A stretch of 64,000 nt of DNA from Aliiroseovarius sp. (GTDB taxonomy: Bacteria; Pseudomonadota; Alphaproteobacteria; Rhodobacterales; Rhodobacteraceae): assembly GCF_030148435.1 (NCBI RefSeq), contig NZ_JASBTN010000079.1, forward strand, positions 62,001 to 126,000, in the 5' to 3' direction. A model generated the notes under the pieces. The model searched no databases. It worked only from the letters and a program-made list of their open reading frames with translations, and had not been told where the DNA came from. Position 1 is the stretch's first letter. Each line of letters begins with the position of its first letter. Both the position numbers and the translations under genes were made by a program. Below, in pieces: positions 17,797 through 26,934 of this stretch.

Positions 17797-19548
17797 TCAC
17801 GGATCCTGAAACTGCAACCGGTAAAGCGCCGCATAAAGCCCGTCGCGGTCGATCAGTTCCTCATGGGTGCCCTGGTCGACCACGCGCCCGTGGTCCATGA
17901 CGACGATGCTGTCGGCCTCGCGGATGGTGGACAGGCGATGGGCGATCACCAGGGTGGTGCGGCCCTGGCTGAGCTCCTCCAGCGCGGCCTGCACCAGTTT
18001 CTCGCTTTTGGCGTCCAAAGCGGATGTGGCCTCGTCCAACAGAAGGATCGGCGCGTCGCGCAGGATGGCGCGGGCAATGGCGACGCGCTGGCGCTGACCG
18101 CCTGACAGGTTCGCGCCGCGCGGACCGGCGGGCGCGTCCAGCCCACCCTCGATCCGCGGCAGGAAATCGGCGACATGGGCGGCCTCCAGCGCGTGTTTCA
18201 ACTGGGCGTCCGAGACATCGCCACGCCCCATCAGCACATTGTCGCGCAGGCTTTCGTCGAACAGCAGCGCATCCTGAGAGACCACGGAAAACAGCCCGCG
18301 CAGCGCGTCCAGCGGCAGTTCGGTGACGGGCACGCCGCCCACGCTGACCTCGCCGCTGTCGGCATCCACCAGACGGGTGAGCAGGTTGAAAACGGTGCTT
18401 TTCCCCGCGCCGGACGCGCCGACCAGTGCCGTGGTCTGCCCCGCCCTGGCGGTAAAGCTCGCGCCCCGCAGCACCGGCGTGTCACCATAAGAGAAACGCG
18501 CGTCCCCCAGCACCACGTCGGCGGCATCGGTGGGCATCGGCAGGGCCTTTGGTTTGGCCGGGGGCAGGATGGTCGGGCGTTCGTCGAAGATGGTGCGCAG
18601 CCGCATCAGGCTGGTGCGTGCCGCCTGCCAGGCGCCGGAGATGCGGCCCACCTTGCGCATCGGGTCGAACATCATCGCCATGGCGGTAAAGAAGGACATG
18701 AACTCGCCCACGGTCTTGTCGCCGCCCGCCACCTGGGTGCCGCCGTAATAGACCACGGCGAAAAATCCGAACCCGGCGATGGTATCGACCAGACCGGAAA
18801 TGCCGCGCTGGTTCGAAAAGGCGCGGATATGGGCGCGGGTGAACCCGGCGACCTCGTTTTGAATCCGGTCGGCGTCGCGCGCCTCGGTGCCCGAGAGCTT
18901 GATCGAATTGATGCCGTGAAAGCTCTCGTCCAGCCGGGTTGAAATCCGTGCAGCCGCGTTGCGGGCCTCGGTGGTGTAGCGGCGGATATACCGTTGCAGC
19001 AGCGTGATCGGCCCCAGAAACAGCGGCACCGCGATGATCGCGATCAGCGTCCAGAGCCAGTCGATATACAGCGCCACCCCAAGCAGCGCGAACAGGGACA
19101 CGAAATCGCGCACCGCCGAGGACAGGGTGCTTTCCCACAGGAAGGACACCGCCTGGGTGTCGCCGCGCACCCGTTCGATCAGCGTGCCCGGTGGCGTGTC
19201 GCGGAAAAAGGCGCTGTCCAGCGTCAGCATGTGGCGCACGAGGTCCGATTGCAGGTTGGCCGAGCTTCTCTGCCCGACCTTGACCATCAGGACGCCGTGA
19301 CCGAACCCGGTCGACGCGCGCAGCAGGAACAGGCCCAGGACGGAAAACGAGACAAACAGCAGGTCCGCCCGGGTGCCGCCCAGGAAAACATCGTCGAACA
19401 TCGGCTCCACGATACGCGCGAGCACCGCCAGCGACAGGCCTTCGACCACCATCATCACCATGGAGGCAACCAGCAGCCATTTGAACGGGCGCATGTAGCC
19501 GCGCCAGAGCCAGCGCAGCATGTTGGAGGTCGGTTCGGGTGTGCTCAT
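17797..19548 (-). CDS. MsbA-like ABC exporter (fused permease and ATPase)
   Basis: A 583-residue half-transporter. Residues about 15-320 form six membrane helices (ABC type I exporter domain). The ATPase domain has Walker A GASGAGKST (about 377), signature LSGGQRQRV and Walker B ILLLDEATSALD. It functions as a homodimer. The sequence is closest in feel to MsbA/lipid A or multidrug exporters, but the substrate cannot be told from the motifs. The 312 bases between its start and the next gene (19549-19860) hold only GC-rich sequence in which I see no gene or clear site. Confidence 0.88.
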   Translation of the reverse strand: MSTPEPTSNMLRWLWRGYMRPFKWLLVASMVMMVVEGLSLAVLARIVEPMFDDVFLGGTRADLLFVSFSVLGLFLLRASTGFGHGVLMVKVGQRSSANLQSDLVRHMLTLDSAFFRDTPPGTLIERVRGDTQAVSFLWESTLSSAVRDFVSLFALLGVALYIDWLWTLIAIIAVPLFLGPITLLQRYIRRYTTEARNAAARISTRLDESFHGINSIKLSGTEARDADRIQNEVAGFTRAHIRAFSNQRGISGLVDTIAGFGFFAVVYYGGTQVAGGDKTVGEFMSFFTAMAMMFDPMRKVGRISGAWQAARTSLMRLRTIFDERPTILPPAKPKALPMPTDAADVVLGDARFSYGDTPVLRGASFTARAGQTTALVGASGAGKSTVFNLLTRLVDADSGEVSVGGVPVTELPLDALRGLFSVVSQDALLFDESLRDNVLMGRGDVSDAQLKHALEAAHVADFLPRIEGGLDAPAGPRGANLSGGQRQRVAIARAILRDAPILLLDEATSALDAKSEKLVQAALEELSQGRTTLVIAHRLSTIREADSIVVMDHGRVVDQGTHEELIDRDGLYAALYRLQFQDP

Positions 19549-19860
19549 CGGCGCGGGATCCTGTCTCGGTCCTGGGAAGGGCGCCCGGGATGGGCTCCCC
19601 CGGTTTACTTACTGCGCGCGGGGGCGGCAAGAGCAGGGGGCAGGCACGACCCGGCGCCGGGGTCAGGCGGGCGTTGACCTTGCCCCGGGACCGTCCTCGC
19701 CTTGGCCATGGCTGGGCAGAGATGACTGCGGCGCAGGGGGGGGTGCAGGGCCAAGGCGCGCGGCGGACCGGCCTCCTTGCCAGCGCCGTGGGGCGGGCGA
19801 CGGTTTTCCCGATCTGTCGGGGCGCCCGCGCTGCAAGCGGGGCCAAGACGTCGAACCGCG

Positions 19861-20037
19861 TTATTGCCGTCGCTTGCGGCGCGGGAGGAACACATTGACC
19901 AGCGCGCCGACCAGAAGGGCGGATGCAAAACCCGCCACCGCCCAGATCACCGCGAGCCACAGAAACAGGTTCACCCCCAGCGAGACCAGCGCGGGGATGG
20001 TGTAATCGGGTGCGGCGCCTGTCGGTCGGTTCTGCAT
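19861..20037 (-). CDS. Small single-helix membrane protein
   Basis: A 58-residue protein from the ATG at 20037 (an upstream in-frame start would add 13 residues). A hydrophobic segment from about residue 15 to 46 is followed by a basic tail LPRRKRRQ, suggesting one or two membrane helices with the tail in the cytosol. It lies 68 bases downstream of the aminotransferase gene on the same strand and may be co-transcribed. No family recognised. Confidence 0.55.
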   Translation of the reverse strand: MQNRPTGAAPDYTIPALVSLGVNLFLWLAVIWAVAGFASALLVGALVNVFLPRRKRRQ

Positions 20038-20105
20038 GGGAACACTGTGCCACAAAGCGGCGGCCTGCGGGTTCAAATGGCGGTGAAGGCGCGGTGAGAG
20101 CGCGG

Positions 20106-21227
20106 TCAGCCCCGTGCCCGGGCGGCCTCCAGCGCCTCCGGCAGGGCGGCTTCGAACAGGTCCAGTTCACACCCGCGCCCGGCCGAGATGCGAATGCAGC
20201 GGTCCTGTGGCGCGACGAAGGGCATGCGCACGAAGACGTCCCGCGCGACCAGCTCGTCCAGCACCGCGCGAGCAAACACCCCGTCCGCGCCGCAATCCAC
20301 CGCAACGAAATTGGTCGCCGAGGGCAGGGCGCTCAGCCCGTTCGCCGCGGCAATCGCGCCGATCCGGTCGCGCGCGCCAGCCACCTGCGTCACCACGTGG
20401 CGAAGCCAGCCCTGATCCGCAAGCGCCGCCAAAGCCCCGGCCTGGCTGATCCGGCACATGCCGAAATGGTTGCGCACCTTGTTGAAGGCCATGATCAGCT
20501 CGGGATGGGCAATCGCGTAGCCCACCCGTGCCCCCGCGAGCCCATGGGCCTTGGAGAAGGTGCGCAAGCGGATCACACGCCGGTCGGTGACATCCAGCGG
20601 CGGGGCGGTGCCCTCGGGGGCAAACTCCACATAGGCTTCGTCCAGCACCATCAGGCAGCCTTCGGGCAGGGCCTCGATCATCGCCTGCAGCCGGTCCGCC
20701 CCGTGCCAGGTGCCCATCGGATTGTCCGGATTTGCGAGGTAGACCAGCTTGGCCCCGGTGCCCTCTGCCCGGGCGACCAGCGCGTCGGGATCCTCGTGAT
20801 CGCCCGCATAGGGCACGGTCTCCAGCCGCCCGCCGAACCCGGCCACGTGGTAGTTGAAGGTCGGATATGCCCCGGCCGAGGTCACAACCACGTCGCCCGG
20901 CCCCACCATCAGCCGCACCAGGTAGCCCAGCAGCCCGTCGATCCCTTCGCCCACCATGATTGCATCTGGCGGTACGCCGTGGTGCGTGGCCAAGGCCTGG
21001 CGCAGATCGTGGCTTTCCGGGTCGCCATACATCCAGGCGTCGGCGGCGGCCTCGCGCATCGCTTCGATGGCGGCGGGGGAGGGGCCGAAGATGTTCTCGT
21101 TCGCCCCCAACCGCGCGGCAAAGCTCCGTCCGCGCGCGCGTTCCTGGGCTTCCGGCCCGACAAAGGGCACTGCGGCGGGCAGGGAGGTGGCAAGCGGGGT
21201 GAGGCGGGGGGCGTGGTTCCTGGTCAT
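20106..21227 (-). CDS. Class I/II aminotransferase, histidinol-phosphate aminotransferase-like
   Basis: A 373-residue PLP-dependent aminotransferase. The Schiff-base lysine lies in RTFSKAHGLAGARVGYA, with NPDNPMGTW and LDEAYVEF as the usual PLP-contacting blocks. It resembles HisC, which transaminates imidazole-acetol phosphate, but substrate choice within this family (HisC, aromatic, or threonine-phosphate related) cannot be settled by eye. The ATG at 21227 is chosen over longer in-frame readings that lack homology. It diverges from the riboswitch-controlled B12 operon. Confidence 0.82.
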   Translation of the reverse strand: MTRNHAPRLTPLATSLPAAVPFVGPEAQERARGRSFAARLGANENIFGPSPAAIEAMREAAADAWMYGDPESHDLRQALATHHGVPPDAIMVGEGIDGLLGYLVRLMVGPGDVVVTSAGAYPTFNYHVAGFGGRLETVPYAGDHEDPDALVARAEGTGAKLVYLANPDNPMGTWHGADRLQAMIEALPEGCLMVLDEAYVEFAPEGTAPPLDVTDRRVIRLRTFSKAHGLAGARVGYAIAHPELIMAFNKVRNHFGMCRISQAGALAALADQGWLRHVVTQVAGARDRIGAIAAANGLSALPSATNFVAVDCGADGVFARAVLDELVARDVFVRMPFVAPQDRCIRISAGRGCELDLFEAALPEALEAARARG

Positions 21228-21487
21228 GGCCGCAGTATGCCGAAGAGCGGGGCGGGGGCAAGGGATTGCGCGGCGTTCCGCAACGGGTCTGCACTGGGCA
21301 TCGGGCGCGGGATGTCGGGCGCGGGACGCCGGGCGCACCCTTGGCCCGACGACTGTTTCAACCAGGGGCTGCAATTCGACCTCCAGGCTGTGCACCTTGC
21401 CGGCAAACGGGGGCAAATGTCGCATCCATCCGGCAGATGTCGCCCCTGTCCCTTGACCCGACTCGGCCCCGGGGCTAGAGCGGGGGC

Positions 21488-21680
21488 GCTTCGGTCCGGG
21501 CCTCGTGCCTGGTGCAAAAGGGAACGCGGTGCGCCTGTCTGGTCAACCCGCGACTGCCCCCGCAACTGTAAGCGGCGAGGCGCGTCGGACATGCCACTGT
21601 CCCCCGTAAGGGTGGGATGGGAAGGCCCGATGCGCTGCTTGAGCCGCGAGTCAGGAAACCTGCCGAGGTGATCACCCTGT
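21488..21680 (+). promoter_or_regulatory. Cobalamin (AdoCbl) riboswitch
   Basis: The characteristic conserved elements appear in order: GGGAACGCGGTG (about 21530), CGCGACTGCCCCCGCAACTGTAA (21550-21572, described here by position), and the B12 box GAGTCAGGAAACCTGCC (21648-21664). They precede the TonB-dependent receptor gene by about 140 bases. Riboswitches of this class lower expression of uptake or synthesis genes when adenosylcobalamin is plentiful. The end points are approximate. Confidence 0.93.
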
Positions 21681-21709
21681 ATCCGGCGCGGGGCGCGTCG
21701 GGGCAACGG

Positions 21710-21811
21710 ACCTTCCGTCGTGGTGGCACATTCACCGCCCGGAAGGTGTGCCTTCCGGTCAGACCAAAGACCCGCTATCCCCGGCCCGTTGGCCGGGAAT
21801 GCCATGGAAGG
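21710..21811 (+). promoter_or_regulatory. Alternating CCTTCC/GGAAGG elements, probable riboswitch expression platform
   Basis: Four complementary segments follow the aptamer: ACCTTCCG (21710-21717), CGGAAGGT (21740-21747), CCTTCCGG (21751-21758) and GGAAGG (21806-21811). The last is the Shine-Dalgarno sequence of btuB, ten bases before its ATG. The second can pair with the first or the third, and the Shine-Dalgarno can pair with either CCTTCC. A separate CCCGGCC/GGCCGGG hairpin sits at 21780-21797. This suggests translational control through mutually exclusive hairpins. Confidence 0.6.
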
Positions 21812-21821
21812 CAGACAAACC

Positions 21822-23666
21822 ATGACCCGACGCGTGCTACTTGCATCCGCCGCCACCACCGCCATTGCGGTCCTGACCACCACCCCCGCCCTGTCCCAGG
21901 AGATCTTCGATCTGGGCACGATCACCGTCTCGGCCAATGCCGAAGCGACCGAGCTGGCCCGCTCCGGCACCACCGTCGAAGTGATCGGCGGCGACGAGCT
22001 GTCGACCCAGAGCACCGGGCAGATCGCCAACTACTTTACCCGCCTGCCGGGCGTGGTGACAGTGAACAACGGCGGCCTGGGCACCAACACCACCTTCCGC
22101 ATCCGCGGCCTGGGCGGCGCCTATGTTCCGGTGCTGATCGATGGCATCGACATGTCCGACCCGGCCTCGACCGGCAACGGGTTTTCCTGGGGCGGGCTGA
22201 CCGGCGCGGGCATTGGCCGTGTCGAGATCCTGAAGGGCGCGCAATCGGCCCGCTACGGCCAGGGCGCCATCGGTGGTGTCGTGAACATCGACACCTGGCG
22301 CCCGGAGGTCGATGGCGCCTCGGGTCAGGCCAGCGTGGAATACGGCAGCTACAACACCCGCGCCGCCAGCGCCTCGGCGGGTTTCCGTGACGCGCGCACC
22401 GAACTGGCCTTTACCGCCTCGCGCATCCTGACCGACGGGTTCTCGACCCTGGCCGCGAACACCGAGGACGACGCCTATCGCGCCACGCGCCTCAGCTTCT
22501 CTGCCACTCATCAGGCCACCGACAACCTGCTGATCGGTGCCGCGATCCTGACCGAAGACAGCTTCGTCGAATATGACGAGACCTTCGACGGCGACCCGAC
22601 CAATGACAACACCGCCACCACCGCGCGGGCCGGGCGCCTGTCCGCCGAGTTCTCGACCGGCGCCGTGGACCACGATGTGTCGTTCTCGAAGCTCGACACC
22701 GAACGGCGCGACACCGGCTGGTACAGCTTCTTCAAAGGGGAACGCGAGAAAGTCGAATACAGGGGCAATGTCGCTCTCGGCATGACCGACCTGAGCTTCG
22801 GCATCGATCACCTGGCCGAAAGCGCCACCACCGTGGATGGGCTCGCGACAACCACCACCACGACCGCGAACACCACCGGTCTCTTCGCCGAGGCCGCCTT
22901 TGCGCCCACCGATGCGCTGGATGTGGTCGTGTCGCTGCGCCATGATGACAACTCGCGGTTCGGCGGCATGTTCTCGAAACGCGTCGCCGCCGCCTGGCGT
23001 CCGGCCGAGGACTGGATCATCCGCGCCCAGGCCGGTACCGGCTTCCGCGCGCCGTCGCTGACCCAGCTCGACACGTTCTACGGTCCCGGCGATTTCGACC
23101 CCGAAGAAAGCCTGAACCTCGAACTCGGCGCGGAAAGGCGCCTCGGCGGCGAAGATTTCGTCAAGGCCACGCTGTTCTACAACGAGATCGACAACCAGAT
23201 CTATTTCGATGGCGCCTCGACCAGCTGCACATCGACCTTCGGCTGCTTCGAAACCCAGAGCTTTACCGCCAAGGGGATCGAACTGTCGGGCCAGGTCGCC
23301 CTGTCCGACACGGTCGATCTGACCGGCGCCTATACCTGGACCGACGCCAAGGCCGCCGACGGCACCGAGCTGGGCCGCCATGCCGAGCACGTCCTTGCGG
23401 TGGGGCTGGACGTTCAGGCCACCGATGACCTGTCGCTGGGCGTCACCGCGCAGCGTTTTGGCGGCGTAAACCCGTCGCCCTTCGACGCGGGTTTCCCGCT
23501 GGTGGACGACTACACGCTGGTGGGCCTGAACGCGTCGTATGATCTGGGCAACGACATGGCCATTACCCTGCGCGTCGAAAACCTGCTGGACGAGCAATAC
23601 CAGACTTCGGGCGGCTACAACACGGCGGGCCGTTCGGCCTACCTGGGTCTGAGTGCGTCGTTCTGA
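21822..23666 (+). CDS. btuB: TonB-dependent cobalamin receptor BtuB
   Basis: A 614-residue outer-membrane receptor. A signal peptide (1-26, ending ALSQ) is followed by a TonB-box-like stretch (LGTITVSAN), a plug domain with IRGLGGAYVPVLIDGI, and a 22-strand-type barrel ending GLSASF. Length and plug motifs fit BtuB, and the preceding cobalamin riboswitch supports corrinoid as substrate. An alternative ATG at 21804 is less likely because the Shine-Dalgarno GGAAGG lies after it. Its stop overlaps the next start by 14 bases. Confidence 0.92.
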   Translation: MTRRVLLASAATTAIAVLTTTPALSQEIFDLGTITVSANAEATELARSGTTVEVIGGDELSTQSTGQIANYFTRLPGVVTVNNGGLGTNTTFRIRGLGGAYVPVLIDGIDMSDPASTGNGFSWGGLTGAGIGRVEILKGAQSARYGQGAIGGVVNIDTWRPEVDGASGQASVEYGSYNTRAASASAGFRDARTELAFTASRILTDGFSTLAANTEDDAYRATRLSFSATHQATDNLLIGAAILTEDSFVEYDETFDGDPTNDNTATTARAGRLSAEFSTGAVDHDVSFSKLDTERRDTGWYSFFKGEREKVEYRGNVALGMTDLSFGIDHLAESATTVDGLATTTTTTANTTGLFAEAAFAPTDALDVVVSLRHDDNSRFGGMFSKRVAAAWRPAEDWIIRAQAGTGFRAPSLTQLDTFYGPGDFDPEESLNLELGAERRLGGEDFVKATLFYNEIDNQIYFDGASTSCTSTFGCFETQSFTAKGIELSGQVALSDTVDLTGAYTWTDAKAADGTELGRHAEHVLAVGLDVQATDDLSLGVTAQRFGGVNPSPFDAGFPLVDDYTLVGLNASYDLGNDMAITLRVENLLDEQYQTSGGYNTAGRSAYLGLSASF

Positions 23667-24528
23667 TCGCATAAGACGCAGGGTCGCCCTGGCGCTTGCC
23701 GGGGCGGTCCTTGCGAGCTTCGCAGTTGCGGAGGCCGAACCGCCGCGTCGTGTCGTGTCGATGAACCTCTGCACGGATCAGTTGGCCATGCTTCTGGCAT
23801 CCCCCGGCCAGCTGATTTCGGTCTCCGACGTGGCCTCGGACCCTCAGGTCTCGGCGATGATCGACGAGGCCCGCGCCTATCCGCAGAATTTCGGCCGCGC
23901 GGAAGAGATCTACCTGATGAAACCCGACCTGGTGCTGGTCGGTGAATATTCCCGCACCCAGGCCGCCGAGATGCTGGAACGCCTTGGCGTGCCGGTGCTG
24001 CGCCTGCCCTTTGCCCGCTCGATGGAGGATGTGGCCGAGGGCATCCGCCTCCTCGGGCAGGCCCTTGGGCGCGCGGCGGAGGCCGAGGCGATGGCGGCCG
24101 ATTTCGAGGCCCGGCTGGCGACTCTGCGCGCCGAGGTCCGCTCGAACCCCCGTGCCGCGCTCTATAGCGCCAATGGCTATACCACCGGACGGCTGTCGCT
24201 GTCGGGCCAGATCCTGCTGGCCGCCGGGTTCTCCAACGTGGCCGACGAGGCAGGCATTCCGATCGGGGGCAACCTGCCGATGGAGCGCCTTGTCATGGCC
24301 GAACCCGACCTGTTGATCACCGCCGCGCCCTATCCCGGCGCCTCGCGCTCCGAGGACGTGCTGCGCCACCCTGCCGTGCAGGCGATGCGCGCGGCGCAGA
24401 CCTCGAAGATGATTTCGTCGAACGACTGGGTCTGCGGCACGCCCTACGTGCTGCGCGCCATCGAAACACTGGCCGGCGAACGCCGCGCGCTGGACGCACA
24501 GGACAGGGCCGGGGAGGCCGGGCAATGA
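23653..24528 (+). CDS. btuF: Periplasmic cobalamin-binding protein BtuF-like
   Basis: A 291-residue protein with a GTG start inside the end of btuB and a signal peptide (about 1-28). It has the two-lobed PF01497 fold: RRVVSMNLCTDQLAMLL at the start and YLMKPDLVLVGEY in lobe one. It would pass corrinoid from BtuB to BtuCD. The specific ligand is inferred from the riboswitch and the neighbours. Its stop overlaps the permease start by ATGA. Confidence 0.88.
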   Translation: MRRSDRIRRRVALALAGAVLASFAVAEAEPPRRVVSMNLCTDQLAMLLASPGQLISVSDVASDPQVSAMIDEARAYPQNFGRAEEIYLMKPDLVLVGEYSRTQAAEMLERLGVPVLRLPFARSMEDVAEGIRLLGQALGRAAEAEAMAADFEARLATLRAEVRSNPRAALYSANGYTTGRLSLSGQILLAAGFSNVADEAGIPIGGNLPMERLVMAEPDLLITAAPYPGASRSEDVLRHPAVQAMRAAQTSKMISSNDWVCGTPYVLRAIETLAGERRALDAQDRAGEAGQ

Positions 24529-25520
24529 GGCTGCTGTTCATCATCCTGATCCTGCTGGTCGCCGGGCTTTTCGTGGCGGGTCTGACCGTCGGCCCGGCAG
24601 ACACCGGGTTCACCGAGGCGCTGGCTGCGCTGGTGAATGGTGGTGACGGCCCGCTGCCCCTGGTGATGCGCGAAATCCGCCTGCCGCGCGCGCTTCTGGC
24701 GGTCATGGTCGGGGCGGGGCTGGGCCTCTCCGGCGCCGCGCTGCAGGGCTACCTGCGCAACCCGCTGGCCGAACCCGGGCTGATCGGTGTGTCGAACGCT
24801 GCCGCGCTGGGGGCCGTGGTGGTGATCCATGCCGGGCTGGTGGCCTCCGGCACGCTGGCCTTGCCCTTCGCCGCGCTGGGCGGGGCGCTGATCGGTGTTT
24901 TCCTGGTGCTGGCGCTGGCCGGCGCGCAGGGCGGATCACTGACGCTGATCCTTGCGGGCATCGCCATCTCGGCCCTGGCCGGCGCGCTCACCTCGCTGGT
25001 GCTGAACCTGTCACCCAACCCCTTCGCCGCCTCCGAGATCGTCTTCTGGATGATGGGCAGCCTCGCCGACCGGTCGATCGTCCACGTCGGCCTGCTGCTG
25101 CCCTTCGTGCTGGTCGGCGGCGCGATGATCCTGTCGCTGGCGCGCGGGTTGGACGCGCTGACCCTGGGTGAGGACGCAGCCGAGACGATGGGCTATTCAC
25201 TGACCCGCCTGCGCCTGGTGCTGGTGATCGGCGTCGCGGCCATCGTCGGCGGGGCCACCGCCGTTGCGGGCGCCATCGGCTTTGTCGGCCTTGTCGTGCC
25301 GCACATCCTGCGCCCCTTTGTCGGCGCGCAGCCCTCGCGGCTCTTGTGGGCCTCGGCGCTGGGCGGGGCGGTGATGCTGCAGATGGCCGACATCCTCGTG
25401 CGTGTCATCCTGCCCGAACGCGACCTGAAACTGGGTGTGGTCACGGCCATCGTCGGCGCGCCCCTGTTTCTGCACCTGATCGTGAAAACACGCCGGGAAA
25501 GCGGAGGCGGGCTGGCATGA
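24525..25520 (+). CDS. btuC: FecCD-family permease BtuC
   Basis: A 331-residue inner-membrane permease with about ten helices. Family blocks include GLSGAALQGYLRNPLAEPGLIG and the helix containing GFVGLVVPHILRPFVG near residue 255 (given in part). It forms the translocation path of the type II importer with BtuD. ATGA overlaps at both ends show strict coupling with btuF and btuD. Confidence 0.92.
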   Translation: MRLLFIILILLVAGLFVAGLTVGPADTGFTEALAALVNGGDGPLPLVMREIRLPRALLAVMVGAGLGLSGAALQGYLRNPLAEPGLIGVSNAAALGAVVVIHAGLVASGTLALPFAALGGALIGVFLVLALAGAQGGSLTLILAGIAISALAGALTSLVLNLSPNPFAASEIVFWMMGSLADRSIVHVGLLLPFVLVGGAMILSLARGLDALTLGEDAAETMGYSLTRLRLVLVIGVAAIVGGATAVAGAIGFVGLVVPHILRPFVGAQPSRLLWASALGGAVMLQMADILVRVILPERDLKLGVVTAIVGAPLFLHLIVKTRRESGGGLA

Positions 25521-26266
25521 GCGTTCTGACCCTCGACAGGCTTTCCGTCACCCTGCGCACGCGCAGCATCTTTTCCAATGTCTCGCTGCGGGTGGCCCCG
25601 GGCGAATTCGTCGGCCTGATCGGTCCGAACGGCGCGGGCAAGACCACGCTGATGCGCGCCGCCCTGGGGCTGATCCCCAGCACCGGGCGCTCCTCGCTGG
25701 CCGCGCTCACCGCCCGCGACCGCGCCAGGGCGGTGGCCTGGATGCCGCAATCGCGCGAGATTGCCTGGCCGATCCCGGTGGAACGGCTCGTCGCTCTGGG
25801 CGCCGAAGCCGCCGGGCATTCCCCAACCGGGCGCGCGGGCCAGACGGCCATCGAGGCCGCCATGTCCCGCATGGGGCTCACGTCCTACAAGGGGCGCGCC
25901 GCCTCGCGCCTGTCCGGTGGCGAACAGGCCCGGGCCCTCATTGCCCGCGCGCTGGCGCAGGACACGCCGCTTCTGATGGCGGACGAACCCATTGCCGGGC
26001 TTGATCCGGCGCACCAGATTTCGACCATGGAGGTCTTCGCCGCGCTGGCTGCCGAGGGCCGCGCCGCGCTGGTGTCGCTACATGACCTCGGGCTTGCCGC
26101 CCGGCACTGCACACGCCTCGTCCTGCTGGCCGAAGGTGGCATCCTTGCCGATGGCACCCCTGCCGAGGTTCTGACCCCCGAAAACATGGCCCGCGCCTTC
26201 GGCGTTTCGGTCTGGCACCGTCAGACCGGGGACGGGCCGATCTTCCAACCGCTGGAGGTGCTCTGA
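25517..26266 (+). CDS. btuD: Cobalamin ABC importer ATPase BtuD
   Basis: A 249-residue ATPase. Walker A is GPNGAGKTT (about 38), the signature is LSGGEQARA, Walker B is LLMADEP and the H-loop is SLHD. The ATG at 25517 overlaps the permease stop; longer upstream readings are rejected. It energises import through BtuC and overlaps cbiZ by one base (TGATG). Confidence 0.92.
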   Translation: MSVLTLDRLSVTLRTRSIFSNVSLRVAPGEFVGLIGPNGAGKTTLMRAALGLIPSTGRSSLAALTARDRARAVAWMPQSREIAWPIPVERLVALGAEAAGHSPTGRAGQTAIEAAMSRMGLTSYKGRAASRLSGGEQARALIARALAQDTPLLMADEPIAGLDPAHQISTMEVFAALAAEGRAALVSLHDLGLAARHCTRLVLLAEGGILADGTPAEVLTPENMARAFGVSVWHRQTGDGPIFQPLEVL

Positions 26267-26934
26267 TGCTCACACTGGATGCCCCCTGGCTGGACTGGGA
26301 TCTGGGCGCGGAGATGCCGGTGATCTCATGGGCGCTGAATCGCCCTGGCATTACCACCGCCCGCCACATCATCTGGCGCGAGGTGAAGAATGCCGACCTG
26401 CCGCCCGGCATGGACGTCGTGGCCTGGCTGAAGGGCGAGCTTGCCAGCCGCAACCGTGCAGAGGCCGTTGCCTTTCTGACCTCGCGCAATGTCTCCGTGC
26501 ACCACGTGGCCGAGGCGACCGAAGGCCGGACTACCGCGCAGGCGGTTGCCACCGTGGGCCTGTCCAATGCCGAACGCGTCGGTGCGCGGGTGGATTATTC
26601 CCGCCGCGACTGGGGCACGATCAACGTGGCCCTGCGCCTGGATGCGGGCCTCACTCAGGCTGCCCTGATCGAGGCGCTTTCCATCGCCACACAGGCCCGC
26701 ACCGCCGCCGTGATGGATGCCGATTTCCGCCTGCCCACCGGCGTGGCCACCGGGACCGGCACCGATTGCATCGCCGTGGCCGCCCCGGCGGGCGACACCG
26801 GGTTTGCCGGTCTGCACACCGACGCGGGCGCTGCCATCGGCCGCGCCGTGTATACTGCCGTTGCCGAGGGCACCGCGCGCTGGCTCGCGAAATCCTTCCG
26901 CGGCAATCATGACATCGAGGAGGCAGCGCAATGA
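26266..26934 (+). CDS. cbiZ: Adenosylcobinamide amidohydrolase CbiZ
   Basis: A 222-residue enzyme of the CbiZ family (PF01955). It removes the aminopropanol arm of adenosylcobinamide, giving adenosylcobyric acid, which can re-enter nucleotide loop assembly. Family blocks seen are TTARHIIWREVKNADLP, VGLSNAERVGAR and GTGTDCIAVAAP. In Rhodobacter sphaeroides CbiZ is used to salvage cobinamide and to remodel pseudocobalamin. Its place between importer and TonB genes shows that imported corrinoid is processed directly on entry. ATGA overlap with exbB. Confidence 0.92.
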   Translation: MLTLDAPWLDWDLGAEMPVISWALNRPGITTARHIIWREVKNADLPPGMDVVAWLKGELASRNRAEAVAFLTSRNVSVHHVAEATEGRTTAQAVATVGLSNAERVGARVDYSRRDWGTINVALRLDAGLTQAALIEALSIATQARTAAVMDADFRLPTGVATGTGTDCIAVAAPAGDTGFAGLHTDAGAAIGRAVYTAVAEGTARWLAKSFRGNHDIEEAAQ

